Origin: Agrypnia vestita
Lineage: Eukaryota > Arthropoda > Insecta > Trichoptera > Phryganeidae
Assembly: GCA_016648135.1 (NCBI GenBank)
Contig: JADDOH010010103.1
Location: 62,001-126,000 of the forward strand
Length of the DNA stretch: 64,000 nucleotides
Reading direction: 5' to 3'
Part shown: positions 44,181-54,084 of the stretch, in pieces
How positions within the stretch are numbered: the first letter of the stretch is position 1
How the letters are laid out: each line of letters begins with the position of its first letter
Program-made: the position numbers and the translations under genes
Notes under the pieces: model-generated
Databases searched by the model: none
What the model saw: the letters and a program-made list of their open reading frames with translations, nothing else
What the model was told of the DNA's origin: nothing

Positions 44181-45550
44181 CCTAGTTGTAATGTTTTTTT
44201 TTCAGAATATTTTGAGTATGTCCAAATATTTCAGAACGGAACTAGATTTTCGTCATAGGGATATCATTAATCAATCAATGTACATATATATAGATGTCTC
44301 ACAGAGACGAAACTGTATATTTATGAGAGAGTTGTCTCATTGGTGACAACTGTGGTTATTCAAGGGGAATGAAAAGCTTTGGTGCTGGCCGCGTGGAAGA
44401 TCGTTAGAACTCACATGTGAAACGTGGCCCATAATTTAAATATATACAAAACTTCCAAAAATTAGTAGTCATGGTATTCTATCATGGGTGTAAATGGCGA
44501 CGTTACATTGTGTAAAGTGATCCCTTAAGCCAGCCGTACGATAGGTCGTAAGGCCTATGTACAAAAAACTTCTATACCTACTTTCCCGGAAGGGGTGGGT
44601 CATCGTTCCCCTAGGAACCATGGACCAGTTGACGTCTGGACTGAACTGTCACGTTTTTCGGTTTTATCCTTCCCCTATAGGGAGAGTATCCTGATATCAT
44701 TTCTACCTGTCCCTCACTGTCCCTCCTTCCCACTCTTTCCCTTCCTTTATTCTGTTTTAAATTTTATACTTTGTATTTCTGATAATATTATTTTCTGTAT
44801 ATTTTTCAAATAAATAAAGAATTGTGATGAGTTCTGAAGGAGGAACAGTGAAAGGACTTTTGTGGCCCAAACCTTGCGTCGTCGCCTTTTACACGATGCC
44901 GCGCGGGAAAGGCCACTACTGAATAAAATTGTCAACCTGGCGACTTATGAGTAGGAACGAACGATATATATATTTCGCTCATAAAACGGTCCTTGGAATG
45001 CGGTGGGTGTCCATTCACTATACCTACTTTCCCATAAATATACAGTTTCGTCTCTGCGAGACATTTATGTATACATTGATTGATTAGTTGTAATGTTTTT
45101 TTTCAGAACATTTTGAGTATGTCCAATTTTTCACAACAGAACTGGATTTTTATCACAGGGATATCATTAATCAATCAATGTATATATAGATGTCTCACTG
45201 AGACGAAACTGTATATTTATGGGAAAGTTGTCTCATTAGCGACATCTGTGGTTATTCAAGGGGAATGAAAAGCTTTGGTGCTGGCCGCGTGGAAGATCGT
45301 TAGAACTCACATGTGAAACGTGGCCCATAATTTAAATATATACAAAACTTCCAAAAATTAGTAGTCATGGTATTCTATCATGGGTGTAAATGGCGACGTT
45401 ACATTGTGTAAAGTGATCACTTAAGCCAACCGTACGATAGGTCGTAAGTCCTATGTACATCCATACAGACTTCTATACCTACTCTCCCTTAATAAAAAAT
45501 GTACAGGTTCGTCTCCGTGAGACATCTATGTATACATTGATTGACTAGTT
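44181..45550 (+). mobile_element. Tandem pair of family T elements with shared leader
   Basis: Order: leader X1 (44183-44270, starting TAGTTGTAATG), T1 (44271-45083), leader X2 (45084-45172), T2 (45171-45542), then TAGTTGTAATG again. T1 and T2 agree almost base for base over 44285-44590 / 45185-45490. Each T has inverted ends, TCAATCAATGTA...GATGTCTCAC...GACGAA, with the mirror at 45041-45083 and 45505-45542. T1 has an insertion at about 44588-45017 flanked by TATACCTACTTTCCC. Confidence 0.85.
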
Positions 45551-45589
45551 GTAATGTAATGATGCTAGTAATCTAGATCTCGATCTCGC

Positions 45590-45965
45590 AGCATCCGAAG
45601 GCGGCTGGAGCCCCGCAGACCTCTCAATCAGTCACGGGCGCATTACAGCCGCCCCCCCAGTGACCGCACGCACATTTATCATGCTCCCGGCAAAGATTAT
45701 TATTGTTGTTCTTGTCAATAAACCGCCGGCGGCCGAGTTAATCTCCCCGTGTTTACACACGCGCACAGTTTTCGCCGAATGCGATTATGAAATTAAAATG
45801 GCAGCTTTCTCACACGACCCACCCCGACCGCCCCCCGCCCCCCGCTCCCGGGGCGCGTGGCGCGGCTTACTGCGCTGTATCGGGAATGGCTTCCAACACT
45901 TTGCTACGAAAACACGAGAGGCTCGTGATTGGAGTGGGTGTAGTCGACAAGTATTCCGATTGATG
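45590..45965. promoter_or_regulatory. GC-rich block, candidate conserved non-coding element
   Basis: High-GC, complex sequence with GCGATTATGAAATTAAAATG, AAACCGCCGGCGGCCGAG and C-runs at 45645-45660 and 45830-45855. A 105-codon plus-strand frame (45660-45977) runs through it but has no recognisable domain and low-complexity Pro/Arg content. Confidence 0.35.
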
Positions 45966-45977
45966 GCAGCAGAATAA

Positions 45978-46680
45978 GCGCTTGTTCAGACACAGCGGGA
46001 ACCGTGCCGTTTCAGAATCGCGTGAGATCCGTGCGGGTCTCATTTACCTAGGTTTGTATGTGATCGTTCAGACACAACCGTGCAGTTAGTCAACCGCTGC
46101 GGTGCCCGCAACCCAACCGCTAGAAAATAGACCCGCACGGCGCCCGCACGATCCTACTATGGAGCCTTACGAGAGCGTTCAGTCGCGTTGCGGGTACCGC
46201 ACGGTTCCATGTCACAACAGGAGCACGCGTGTATTATATTCTCTTTTCTATGGTTATGGATCGCTTTGACACTGAACTTTTTATTGATGAAGTGGAGAAA
46301 AGACCTGTAATATGGGATCTTCAGTGTGAGGATTACTCAAATATGCCAAGAACCAAGCTTGGCAGGAGTTGGTGGAAATATTTGGAAATGGTGGAAAAAA
46401 AGAGTATTTTAGAGAAGTAGGTATTTATTCACCAAAAATGAACTGACAGAATGATATTTATGTGTCTTGCCATGGAACAGGGCCGTCGTTAACAAAGTAA
46501 TGAGCGAATATATCTCTGATATTCAAAGATGGAGAACGGCACCAGAGCTGTCAAACTGACGTTTATTTTCGCGCGCACAAATCGCTTATTAACCGCGGCT
46601 GTGTGAACAGATGACACAAATCGCGTGTTTTGAAACGCGATTCTGAAACTGAACGGTTCCCGCTGTGTCTGAACAAGCGC
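45978..46680 (+). mobile_element. PIF/Harbinger-type element with MADF exon
   Basis: Inverted ends of about 50 bases (GCGCTTGTTCAGACACAGCG ...GTTTCAGAATCGCG on the left; the mirror at 46621-46680) are flanked by TAA on both sides (45975-45977 and 46681-46683), the 3-bp TWA-type target of PIF/Harbinger. Length 703 bp. It encodes only the MADF part of the accessory protein. The nuclease gene is absent, so it is non-autonomous. Confidence 0.87.
46229..46420 (+). pseudogene. MADF-domain protein fragment (Harbinger accessory ORF)
   Basis: 63 codons; the real start is probably the inner Met of MDRFDTELFIDEVEKRPVIW (46256). FIDEV-KRP-IWD, then YS and a Trp-rich helix (SWWKYLEM), is the N-terminal half of a MADF (Myb/SANT-like) DNA-binding domain. 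PIF/Harbinger elements typically carry a separate Myb/MADF protein beside the nuclease, which helps recruit the nuclease to the ends. The frame stops right after EK, but GTAGGTATTT at 46416 is a good splice donor, so the original gene was probably spliced here. The remainder has been deleted between this point and 46500. Confidence 0.7.
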
Positions 46681-46799
46681 TAACACAACTCGAAAAAATT
46701 TAACCCCGTACTTCTAAATTTAAATTCAAGATTAATGAATTAAGAAACAAGTGCTGTTATTATTGTAAAAATAGTATAGAATTGAAGAGAATAAGATGT

Positions 46800-47045
46800 A
46801 TTATTTATTATATTATAGATTGTACCGTAGATTACAGTATCAGGCAAATAACATCTTGAAATTTTACGGCGTAGTGGGGGGAAGTTTGCGCATGTACCAT
46901 TCCACCAACGAGACCCAAATTTTGTCTTCTGCACATTCCCCCACTACGCCAAAAAATTTCAAGAAGTTTGCCGGCAACCGTAGATCATATTATAACATGT
47001 ATATATATTATATTATAGATTGTACTATAGATTACATTAGATGTA
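46800..47045. repeat. Hairpin element flanked by direct repeats
   Basis: Arms CATCTTGAAATTTTACGGCG-TAGTGGGGG (46850-46880) and CCCCCACTACGCC-AAAAAATTTCAAGAAG (46936-46965) pair. Outside them TATATTATAGATTGTAC.GTAGATTACA occurs at about 46812 and again at about 47015 in direct orientation. Confidence 0.6.
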
Positions 47046-47221
47046 AATGTAAGTATGTAGGTTATTATGGATGGTGTATTAGTAATAGGTTTTAGAATGT
47101 AAAGTGTATAATACTAGTTAATATACCGTTTGTAATATTAACTAACTTAAGAATTTTTTTTTTTAAATCATTAAAATTGTATTGTATTGTGCACAGATAA
47201 ATAAATACATGAACCAATGGA

Positions 47222-47580
47222 AATATCTTGGAACACGGTCAGGTTACACGGCTGATTTCAGTACGTCTGACTTGTCATAAAAAATTTATTCCTTAAGTTT
47301 GGCAGCAATTATGAACATTTTAAACTAAATATTCTTAAAAATATATAATTTCCTAGTAAATAAGTCGCGCATTGTTAAAAAAAAAAAAATATTTGAAGAC
47401 ACTTGGTTTGGGACAAATATAAAAAAAACATTCTAAGAAATACGTTTTGTTTACTAGTGGAATTAATTACGGAAGAATAAATACTTGAACTGTGTTATAA
47501 ATGTGTCTTAAATATGTACGAGGTGGTCATACTTCTGCTGTTTCTCAGACTCAGAACCATCGCCTTTACTTTATCTCTGC
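47222..47580. repeat. Dispersed repeat L, copy 2
   Basis: See 32583-32945. Here the region continues to 47790 with an unassigned 97-codon frame. Confidence 0.5.
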
Positions 47581-47899
47581 ATTTGTATCAATTTTAAAGT
47601 GTATGATATTTTCAAGTAATTCCTGCAGGGGGAATTGCAAGCGTAATTGTAGAAATTTATCTCGGCGATGTACCATTTTTATTTATTCTCTAATTCCAGA
47701 AAAAAACTTGACAGGAACAAGTTGGCTCACTACGGAGGCAGCGGTTACTTCCACATTTATAACCTCTCAAAATAAGCAAAGATCTGTTGACTAAGTGTGG
47801 GTAATGTTCGCAACGTAATATGTTATTTTATGTGGCCGTCCCACTGGGCCACCTCCCAGCGGTAGCTAGCTAGTATTATATGTAGTTTAATATTACTTT

Positions 47900-48154
47900 T
47901 TGCAGGCATTGATGGTTCGAATGGGGCATATTTTACCCCATGAAAACACGCTCAAAACTATACTGGAGGGAATGTTAGAGGGAAAGATTGCCAGAGGGCG
48001 CTCTCGCGTGAATATCTTGAGCAAGTGTGCCAAGATCTGAATTGTGCCTCTTTCACAGAGCTGAAGAGCATCGCCGGAGACCGAGCAGAATGGAGAAGGA
48101 GAGGGGCTTGGCTGCAAACCAATCCCACGGATTGAAACCCAGGAAGGAAGGACC
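47900..48154 (+). mobile_element. LINE C-terminal fragment
   Basis: Plus-strand frames read RMGHILPHENTLKTILEGMLEGKI, then one frame over VCQDLNCASFTELKRIAGDRAEW and RRGAWLQTNP. The arrangement '-GHILRH--LLKT--EG---GKR-RGR', then 'W---GA-LQTNP', is the end of a known insect LINE group. One frameshift at about 48020. Cut by the element at 48159. Confidence 0.65.
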
Positions 48155-48158
48155 TTAA

Positions 48159-48588
48159 GGGGGGGTAAGGTTAATTCGTACAAAAAAAGGCATGTTTTTG
48201 TGATTTTTTTGTGACGACATAGTTAAAATCTTTATTTAAACTAATGGTACATTGAAGAATATTGTGTAAAATTTTCAAGACGAAATATTAAAAAATACGG
48301 CAATGGCAGCAATTATTCGGACGTGTCTCGGAAAAAAGGAGAATTGCGGTGTCCATCATAACTTGGTGCTCGATCATCTGAAATCAAAACATCAAAGTTC
48401 ATTCGTTAGATAATAGATTTTCCCAGGTAACGCTGGGAGGGTTTTTTGAATTTTCAATTTTTCAATTTTTTGGAACACTTTGACACATTGACTTGAAATT
48501 TTGACACAATATTCTTGCGATATTATACAATCATTTAAAAAATTAAAAATAAAATGCAAAAAAAAAGTTAAAAACCTTACACCCCCCC
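48159..48588. mobile_element. TTAA-flanked non-autonomous element with G-run ends
   Basis: TTAA at 48155-48158 and 48589-48592 surrounds GGGGGGGTAAGGTTAATTCG on the left and AAACCTTACACCCCCCC on the right (inverted). A TTAA target is the hallmark of piggyBac-type transposition. The element has no coding sequence (430 bp). Confidence 0.7.
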
Positions 48589-49092
48589 TTAATGGGAACC
48601 ATAAATATATATATATTAATATTCACTTAACAAAATAAAGTTACTTGTGCCGCTACAACTCTGGGCTCTCCTATAATGGACACACTTCCCCGTGTAATAA
48701 CTTTATCTCAAGGAATAATGTCACCCAGTGCAAGCAAACACGAACGCATCAGCGGTCATCATTCATTGCCCTTTCTGCGCGGAGCCGTGCCTAGCCAGAC
48801 GTGAAATTGGAAATGGAACACTCTAAATTGGTACAATCTCCGGGATGTTATACCGGGATCTAGTATCGGAATGATTCTGCAAATCTCTTGCTCGGTTGAA
48901 ATCAGCCTCTCGTACACTGTTTGAATTATAATTTACCTACAGGGTGTACTTTTACAATATTCTTTTTATTATTTATTTATTCTTGCTATGTACCTACCAC
49001 TTATATTCCATCTAAAATGTAAGGTTTATAATAATAATAATAATTACAAATAATATCTTCTTCAAATATAGCAAATTTATTTTGTGGTGACA
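48589..49092. other. Unassigned interval
   Basis: 48690-48890 is moderately GC-rich and complex (possible regulatory element). The rest is AT-rich. Confidence 0.3.
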
Positions 49093-49154
49093 TATTGATA
49101 ATTTATATAAATTAACTTTGTAAAAACCACTTATTTATTGAAAGAATTCAACAC

Positions 49155-49183
49155 GTTTCGAAGCCAATGGCTTCTTCGTCAGG
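49155..49183 (-). ncRNA. Hammerhead-like motif, left arm
   Basis: CTGACGA plus A, a perfect 6-bp stem II GAAGCC/GGCTTC with loop ATT, then GAAACGTGT. Flanking stem I is weak in this family (two pairs). Confidence 0.45.
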
Positions 49184-49330
49184 ATAACAAAAATAATATT
49201 TAAAAATGGAAGTATAGGTCAAAATATTAAAAATTAAAATAATATTTAGGTACTTTATATTATCATTTTCCATATATAACTTTTTAATATTTTGATCTAT
49301 ACTTCGATTTTTAAATATTATTTTTGTTAT

Positions 49331-49359
49331 CCTGACGAAGAAGCCATTGGTTTCGAAAC
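49331..49359 (+). ncRNA. Hammerhead-like motif, right arm
   Basis: As the left arm, with GGTTTC in stem II (a G-T wobble replaces a G-C pair, so pairing is kept), then GAAACATGTT. Confidence 0.45.
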
Positions 49360-49817
49360 ATGTTGAATTTTTTCAATAAAAAAGTGGTTTTTACAAAGTT
49401 AATTTATATAAATTACAAATAATATCATTGAATAAATGTACCATCTTAACATAACACCAATAAACATTGTAACGATAAGTTTTAGTTCTGAAAGTACACC
49501 TGCAATAGACATAACTTAAAAGTAACGTGGTTATTTTCAAAGTTATAAATTAATAATAATAATTTCAAATATTTTTATTGAATACATTAGGAAGTATATT
49601 ATATGCAACGAGGCTAGAAAGAATCACGCGCTCCTATCAACTGTCAGTTGTTTGAATTGGTCACAACACTATCGAAGACTCCAGAACGGCCTAGCGTAAT
49701 CTACGGCTTTCGGGAAGCATCGAGAAAAATCTATAAAAGTCTGGAAGCCACGAGAAAGTTCTCCTAGATACTGGAAACGCCTAGAAGGTTCGAAACCAGC
49801 ATAAGCCAGGTATAAAG

Positions 49818-50010
49818 AGTAGCTTGTTGGTGTAATGGTCATGACGCTCGCCTAGTGATCTGATGGTCGGTGGTTCGAGCCCCATTCCATGACATCATCA
49901 AGGTAGTCCTATTCTCATAGCACAAGCGTTTAGCTTATTTTGAGAATAGTAAGAATATTGATGCGACACGCATTCCGTGTTCGCATCTCTATTAAAAAAA
50001 ATACGGGCCA
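49818..50010 (+). mobile_element. tRNA-derived SINE, third family
   Basis: A box TTGGTGTAATGGTCATGACG, B box GGTGGTTCGAGCCCC, a 100-base body with TCCTATTCTCATAG / TATTTTGAGAATAG (self-complementary), ending ATTAAAAAAAA. The acceptor ends do not pair, so it is not a tRNA gene. Confidence 0.75.
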
Positions 50011-50429
50011 GGCTAAGCGGGAGTTGTTGTTGACAGCGAAACAAAGCGAAGCCGAAACTGAGCGATAATTCGACAGCGAAAAATCTAGAAAAGTTCTTTC
50101 GTAGCGAAATAAACCGAAGCGAATAATACGTGCGGAAACTGGATGAAAAGTTCTAATGAATAGTTGATAAAGTGTAGAAGCGATAATAAAGTGTATATTT
50201 ACAAGTGATAAATTACGAATCAGTTTAATTTAAAGAATAGCCGTAAGTTAAATGGTGTTAATTAATAGATTCAAAAATCTATGTTTTGCTTAATTATCAA
50301 AATTCCCCGTTTTCTGCAAGTTTTATTTATAAATATTATTTTAATTTATGTCCTTTTATTAATATTTAATTTATTTTCAATTTCGCTAAAAATAAGATTG
50401 ATAAAGGTGTAAATGGATATGCAATAGCA

Positions 50430-50790
50430 GCACAACCTGAATCTAGTGTGACGTCAGACGGCATGAATGAATGTACCGCACGTAGCCACGAACAAAGTGG
50501 TTGTAATAAATGTTGGTGACCGCTCCAGAGAGCCGAGGCACCCAGGGCCCGGCCGCGGCAATCAAAGCGCGGACCCCTGACAGGCTGTAACTCGAAAACA
50601 ATTTGATAATAAACCTCCCACGGCGTATTTTGCACCGCAGTTATACTTTATTATCAAAGTGGTATTTAATGTTAAAGGCTCCATATAAAAAGGATGGCAA
50701 TAAAGGACCACCTTAATTGCCAGGATCGGTGTAACGGGGGATCCCTGGTCGCGTGGATGTTACGGAGAGATATGTTGTAGCGTTTTTTTA
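50430..50790. promoter_or_regulatory. GC-rich block, candidate conserved non-coding element
   Basis: Dense in binding-site-like words: TGACGTCA, GCAATCAAAGCG (TCF-like), TTTGATAATAAACCTCC, ACTTTATTATCAAAG, AATAAAGG. No repeat relatives. An 89-codon minus frame has no recognisable domain. Confidence 0.4.
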
Positions 50791-50814
50791 ATAATAATTT
50801 TGATCTACTTTTTT

Positions 50815-51060
50815 TATTTTTTTATTTATTAGAGATAATAGGTACATGATACTCTGATGATAAACATTATAGTGAAGACTGCCCATTATCCCAATTACAA
50901 GTGTCTTCGGCACGCTTTAGTAACATGTATTTTTGCATTTAAGTATATTTTACATGTATATTTATGTGTATTGTATATTTCGTGTTTGAATGTAGTGCGA
51001 TTAGTATTTAATTAATAATTGATTTAATGGTCATCGATTAGAAAATGGTCATTATGTTTT
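50815..51060 (-). mobile_element. J2 LINE 3' UTR, copy 3 (uninterrupted)
   Basis: Matches 41745-41930 and continues through the point where RTE-B entered the other copy. Contains ATAATAGGTACATGATACTC and CACTTGTAATTGGG (complement). Coding part lost. Confidence 0.75.
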
Positions 51061-51169
51061 GATAAAGTTGATAAGAAGGTTTTGATGTTTGTAGCGTTAA
51101 CTTTATGATTGGATGATTGGACATAACTATTAATTGATAACAATATTTTTATATGTATTTTCTAAAAAT

Positions 51170-51722
51170 AAAATTACTGGATTCGTCCACTGCGGGATTA
51201 TTGTTTAATTAAGATGAATTATAGAAGTCTCAGAGAGTCGAAGCCATTTATATGATAAATGTGTATAGAAGTCTCTTTTACGACGGCCCAGGGCTTACAA
51301 CCTACATGTGTTGGCTTAAGTGATCACTCTACGCTGGATGCAAAGTTCATCAATTCCATTGTAAGAATATCTAGTTCTATAAAGTCACATGAAGTATAAT
51401 GTGTTCCAAATGTGGAAACCTTCCGTATATTTATTAGACCATGCTAGATATACATTAAAATATAGAGGTATCATTACTAGCATAGTCCAATCTCAGAATA
51501 ATAGGTAATATCGTTGTATTAATATTTTTATTTTTATTTTTTAATCACTTTCTTAATTTGTACCTATTATTTAAATATTGTATTTTATTTTATTTCTTAC
51601 TACTTTATTTCTTTATAACTACTTTCTGCCCATAATAAACCCTAGATCATCATGTAAGAGACTCCCATACACATTTCTCATATAGTTTCGTTTCTGTAAG
51701 ACTTCTTTAATTCATCTTAAAT
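51170..51722 (-). repeat. Repeat family T copy at 51.2 kb
   Basis: TTAAGATGAATTATAGAAGTCTC (51205-51227) and its mirror GACTTCTTTAATTCATCTTAA (51702-51722) are the ends. The core is at 51265-51360 on the minus strand (TGGCTTAAGTGATCAC read on plus). A leader-like ATTACTGGATTCGTCCACTG precedes it, as the leader X does at 44.2 kb. Confidence 0.75.
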
Positions 51723-51738
51723 ATATATATTTTTAAAT

Positions 51739-51784
51739 GTATGTTTGCCAGTTTCGATACTACTGTACCTTCCTCAGAACGTAC
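51739..51784 (-). ncRNA. Hammerhead-ribozyme-like motif
   Basis: Minus strand: GTACGTT and AACATAC pair in six of seven positions as stem I. Core CTGAGGA plus A, stem II GGTAC/GTATC with loop AGTA, then GAAACTGGC. A different sequence family from the others, with the same layout. Confidence 0.5.
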
Positions 51785-52499
51785 ACGCAAGAAAAATTAT
51801 TGCGCGTCATACTATAATTAATTTAATTATTAGGATTCTCTATTCTTTAATACTTTAAAGTCTCCCACGTTTCTCTGTCCATTGTTACTCTGTCAAATAT
51901 TTTACGATTTCGGTCGGTCCCGGGTATCACTGGATGACTGCATTTTCATCATCCAATCAATGAAATATCATTTTTCTGTCGCATCTAATTACCCCAATAC
52001 TTTTTTCTTTTCCCTTATCCATTGAGTTATTTTCTACTTCATGTTTGTCGTGTTTTTGTTACCAATCTGTTTTAATCCAGTCCAAAAAACTTTTTAATGT
52101 TTTGAAAAATTTTTGAAGAATCTATTTATCAAAAAGTATTTGGATTGCATAGTACAGTTGTAATTATTAATTTATTATTAATTAATCATTTGATTCCGAT
52201 CCAATTTTCAAATAAAATATACATATTTTATTACCTTCCACTAAATCCAATTATATATCAATGTACTATAATTTTTAACTACCGGTGAAAACCTGTAATT
52301 GGCTTTTTTTATGTTTCACATTCTTTGTATTTTCTTAATTATTGTCAGCTGATGGTTTTCTGAATAAACATAAATAAATAATTTAAGATTCATAAAATTT
52401 TAAACACATAGTGCAGTCAAATACTAAATGATTAATCTATTATTTAATTTCCAAATAGATCTCAACTTTATACTTCAATGAATATCAGAAACTTAACGT
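51785..52499. other. Unassigned AT-rich interval
   Basis: No gene or repeat relative found. Confidence 0.3.
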
Positions 52500-53160
52500 A
52501 AGGCCGGCCGCAATTTGGATACAAATTATTACGTAAGTATTCGTACGATCATTTTCGTACGTATTGAGCGCGCACATTAGGGCGTCACGATCAGTTACTT
52601 TTCGTATTTCTCCAATAACGTTTGTGCCAAATGAATAATCTGTATCTTCTGGAAAACTCTATTATGGCAGACTTAAATAATGAAAAATTTCACGACTATC
52701 TGTCTAATGGATTCACAAATGCTGGGGAGAATCGAGGTGCAACGAGAGCTCATAACATCGGAGAAATATTTAAAAGTTTTTTGTTCGAAGTACATAATTA
52801 TACCTCACCTTCATTAAACCAAATTAGTTAACTTACAAGTATTTTTAGTTTTTGAGAGATTCTCCGCGATGATCTGCGCTGATGGTCACGTAGTTGAATC
52901 ACTTTGGTCCCGCAAACATTTGTGGTCATGTATCAAATTGACAAATTTTTCGATATCCATCGTACGAAATCGCAAGAATTTCCGAACAAATCCAGATCGT
53001 GTCGGACGTCGCATCTATACGTGCGTACACGCTCCACTAAATCGTGTGCAGTGTGCGATGTTCAATACTACTTGGAAGGTCAGAAATATAATTGCGAATT
53101 CGTACGTATACGTACTACAAAATTTCGTACGAAAACGATCCCCTCGCCATTCTGACTTAG
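52500..53160 (+). mobile_element. Probable remnant of a second PIF/Harbinger-like element
   Basis: CG-dinucleotide-rich ends with mirrored words: TACGATCATTTTCGTACG at 52546 and TTTCGTACGAAAACGATC at 53121. An inner 69-codon frame (52622-52831) contains NEKFHDYLSNGFTNAGENRG and RAHNIGEIFKSFL, similar in layout to the last segment of Harbinger nucleases. Ends are not perfect and no target duplication was found. Confidence 0.35.
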
Positions 53161-53439
53161 TCGTTGCTGCGCCTCTCATGAGCTTTGCGATGGAAAAATA
53201 GCCCTATTCGATAGGCGCACTCTCTCCCGCATACTTCACATAGGAAACGGTCAATTCAATTTTATTAAGAATGAAAAACCAGTTGCCAAAAAAATATACT
53301 GTCCATATTTTGTAATATATATAATGTGGTTTCCCAAATAATTTAGTTTTTTTTAAATAAAAGCTTTTTTGCGTTGTTCTGAAAAGAGTATATATTTTAT
53401 TAACAAAAGAACAAAATATTTCACATTAAAATTTAAAAA

Positions 53440-53661
53440 TAATAAAAGTACACATTGTACCTGACAAGAGAAACAACATTTAAAGCTATTATTTTATATT
53501 AGAAACTTTATCAATTATTAAATATGTATTATTCACCGGTATATTATAATTTTCTCAGTAGGTCGGTCGTCAGTTGTTTGTGAAGGAATTTTCACACAAA
53601 TTTAAACGTTCCATTTTAACAATTAAAATTAAATGAAGATCAATAGGTACCTACCGATCTT
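53440..53661 (+). repeat. Dispersed repeat S, copy 1, running into the gap
   Basis: Reverse-complement partner of 58540-58795 (AGTACACAT, ACAACATTTAA, CACCGGTATATTAT, AAATGAAGATCA.TAGGTACCTA). The last words, AAGATCGGTAGGTACCTA in complement, are self-complementary, suggesting a palindromic end. The assembly gap starts exactly there. Confidence 0.65.
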
Positions 53662-53721
53662 NNNNNNNNNNNNNNNNNNNNNNNNNNNNNNNNNNNNNNN
53701 NNNNNNNNNNNNNNNNNNNNN
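53662..53721. other. Assembly gap (60 N)
   Basis: Sixty unresolved bases, between a palindromic repeat end and a hammerhead-like element end. Confidence 1.
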
Positions 53722-53725
53722 CATA

Positions 53726-53765
53726 AAGAAGGAACGTCGTTTCCGAAACCGGTTTGTGTTACCAA
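53726..53765 (+). repeat. Hammerhead-like element end after the gap
   Basis: AAGGAACGTCGTTTCC-GAAACCGGT matches the right end of the element at 31747-31775, including the following TTACCAAAAA. The CTGACGA half is lost in or before the gap. Confidence 0.5.
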
Positions 53766-53844
53766 AAATACACTGGTTTAAACCAAGTGTATTTGTTTTT
53801 AATTTTACAAAAAATATTTTTGTTTTTTTTTTAGTATTTCTCTG

Positions 53845-54080
53845 ATATCGGGCCGAGGAGTGACCGGGGGAGATCCCCCTGTTGAGGCTTTCTGGATTGC
53901 CGATGCCCTTTGGCGCTCCCTCCGCCCGAGGGTATAAAATATTGAATCGCGCGGAGGCTGCCGCCAAAAAACGTCGGCGAAGCGCGAGCCCTGACGGACA
54001 TGGCGAGCCCGGGACCGCTAGCGCCGGGACGCTGGGTGGTCTAGCGGGCAGGCCCGGCTGGACCACCGGGCGAATCGTCT
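53845..54080. other. Strongly GC-rich island of unknown origin
   Basis: About 230 bases of mostly G and C (GGGCCGAGGAGTGACCGGGG, GCGCGGAGGCTGCCGCC, GACGCTGGGTGGTCTAGCGG) sit between AT-rich sequence and a LINE coding end. Frames are open but show no known domain; one reads FLDCRCPLALPPPEG. Could be the GC-rich 5' part of a LINE brought next to its 3' part by an internal deletion. Confidence 0.5.
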
Positions 54081-54084
54081 TTGT

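Larger units (their letters stand above)
49093..49415. mobile_element. Palindromic element with two hammerhead-like motifs
   Basis: Two arms of about 140 bases mirror each other (AATTTATATAAATTAACTTTG ... CAACACGTTTCGAAGCC ... GTATAGGTCAAAATATTAAA on the left; the complement on the right), with a 40-base loop (TAGGTACTTTATATTATC). The compact form of the element at 16845-18430. Motifs at 49155-49183 (minus) and 49331-49359 (plus). Confidence 0.85.

Noticed and set aside
49818..49900. A functional tRNA gene
   Set aside because: A and B boxes are present but the acceptor ends do not pair and a SINE body with an A-tail follows.
53629..54066. 145-codon minus-strand frame across the gap
   Set aside because: It reads through 60 N and the GC-rich island. 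Its length reflects composition and undefined bases, and it has no domain.
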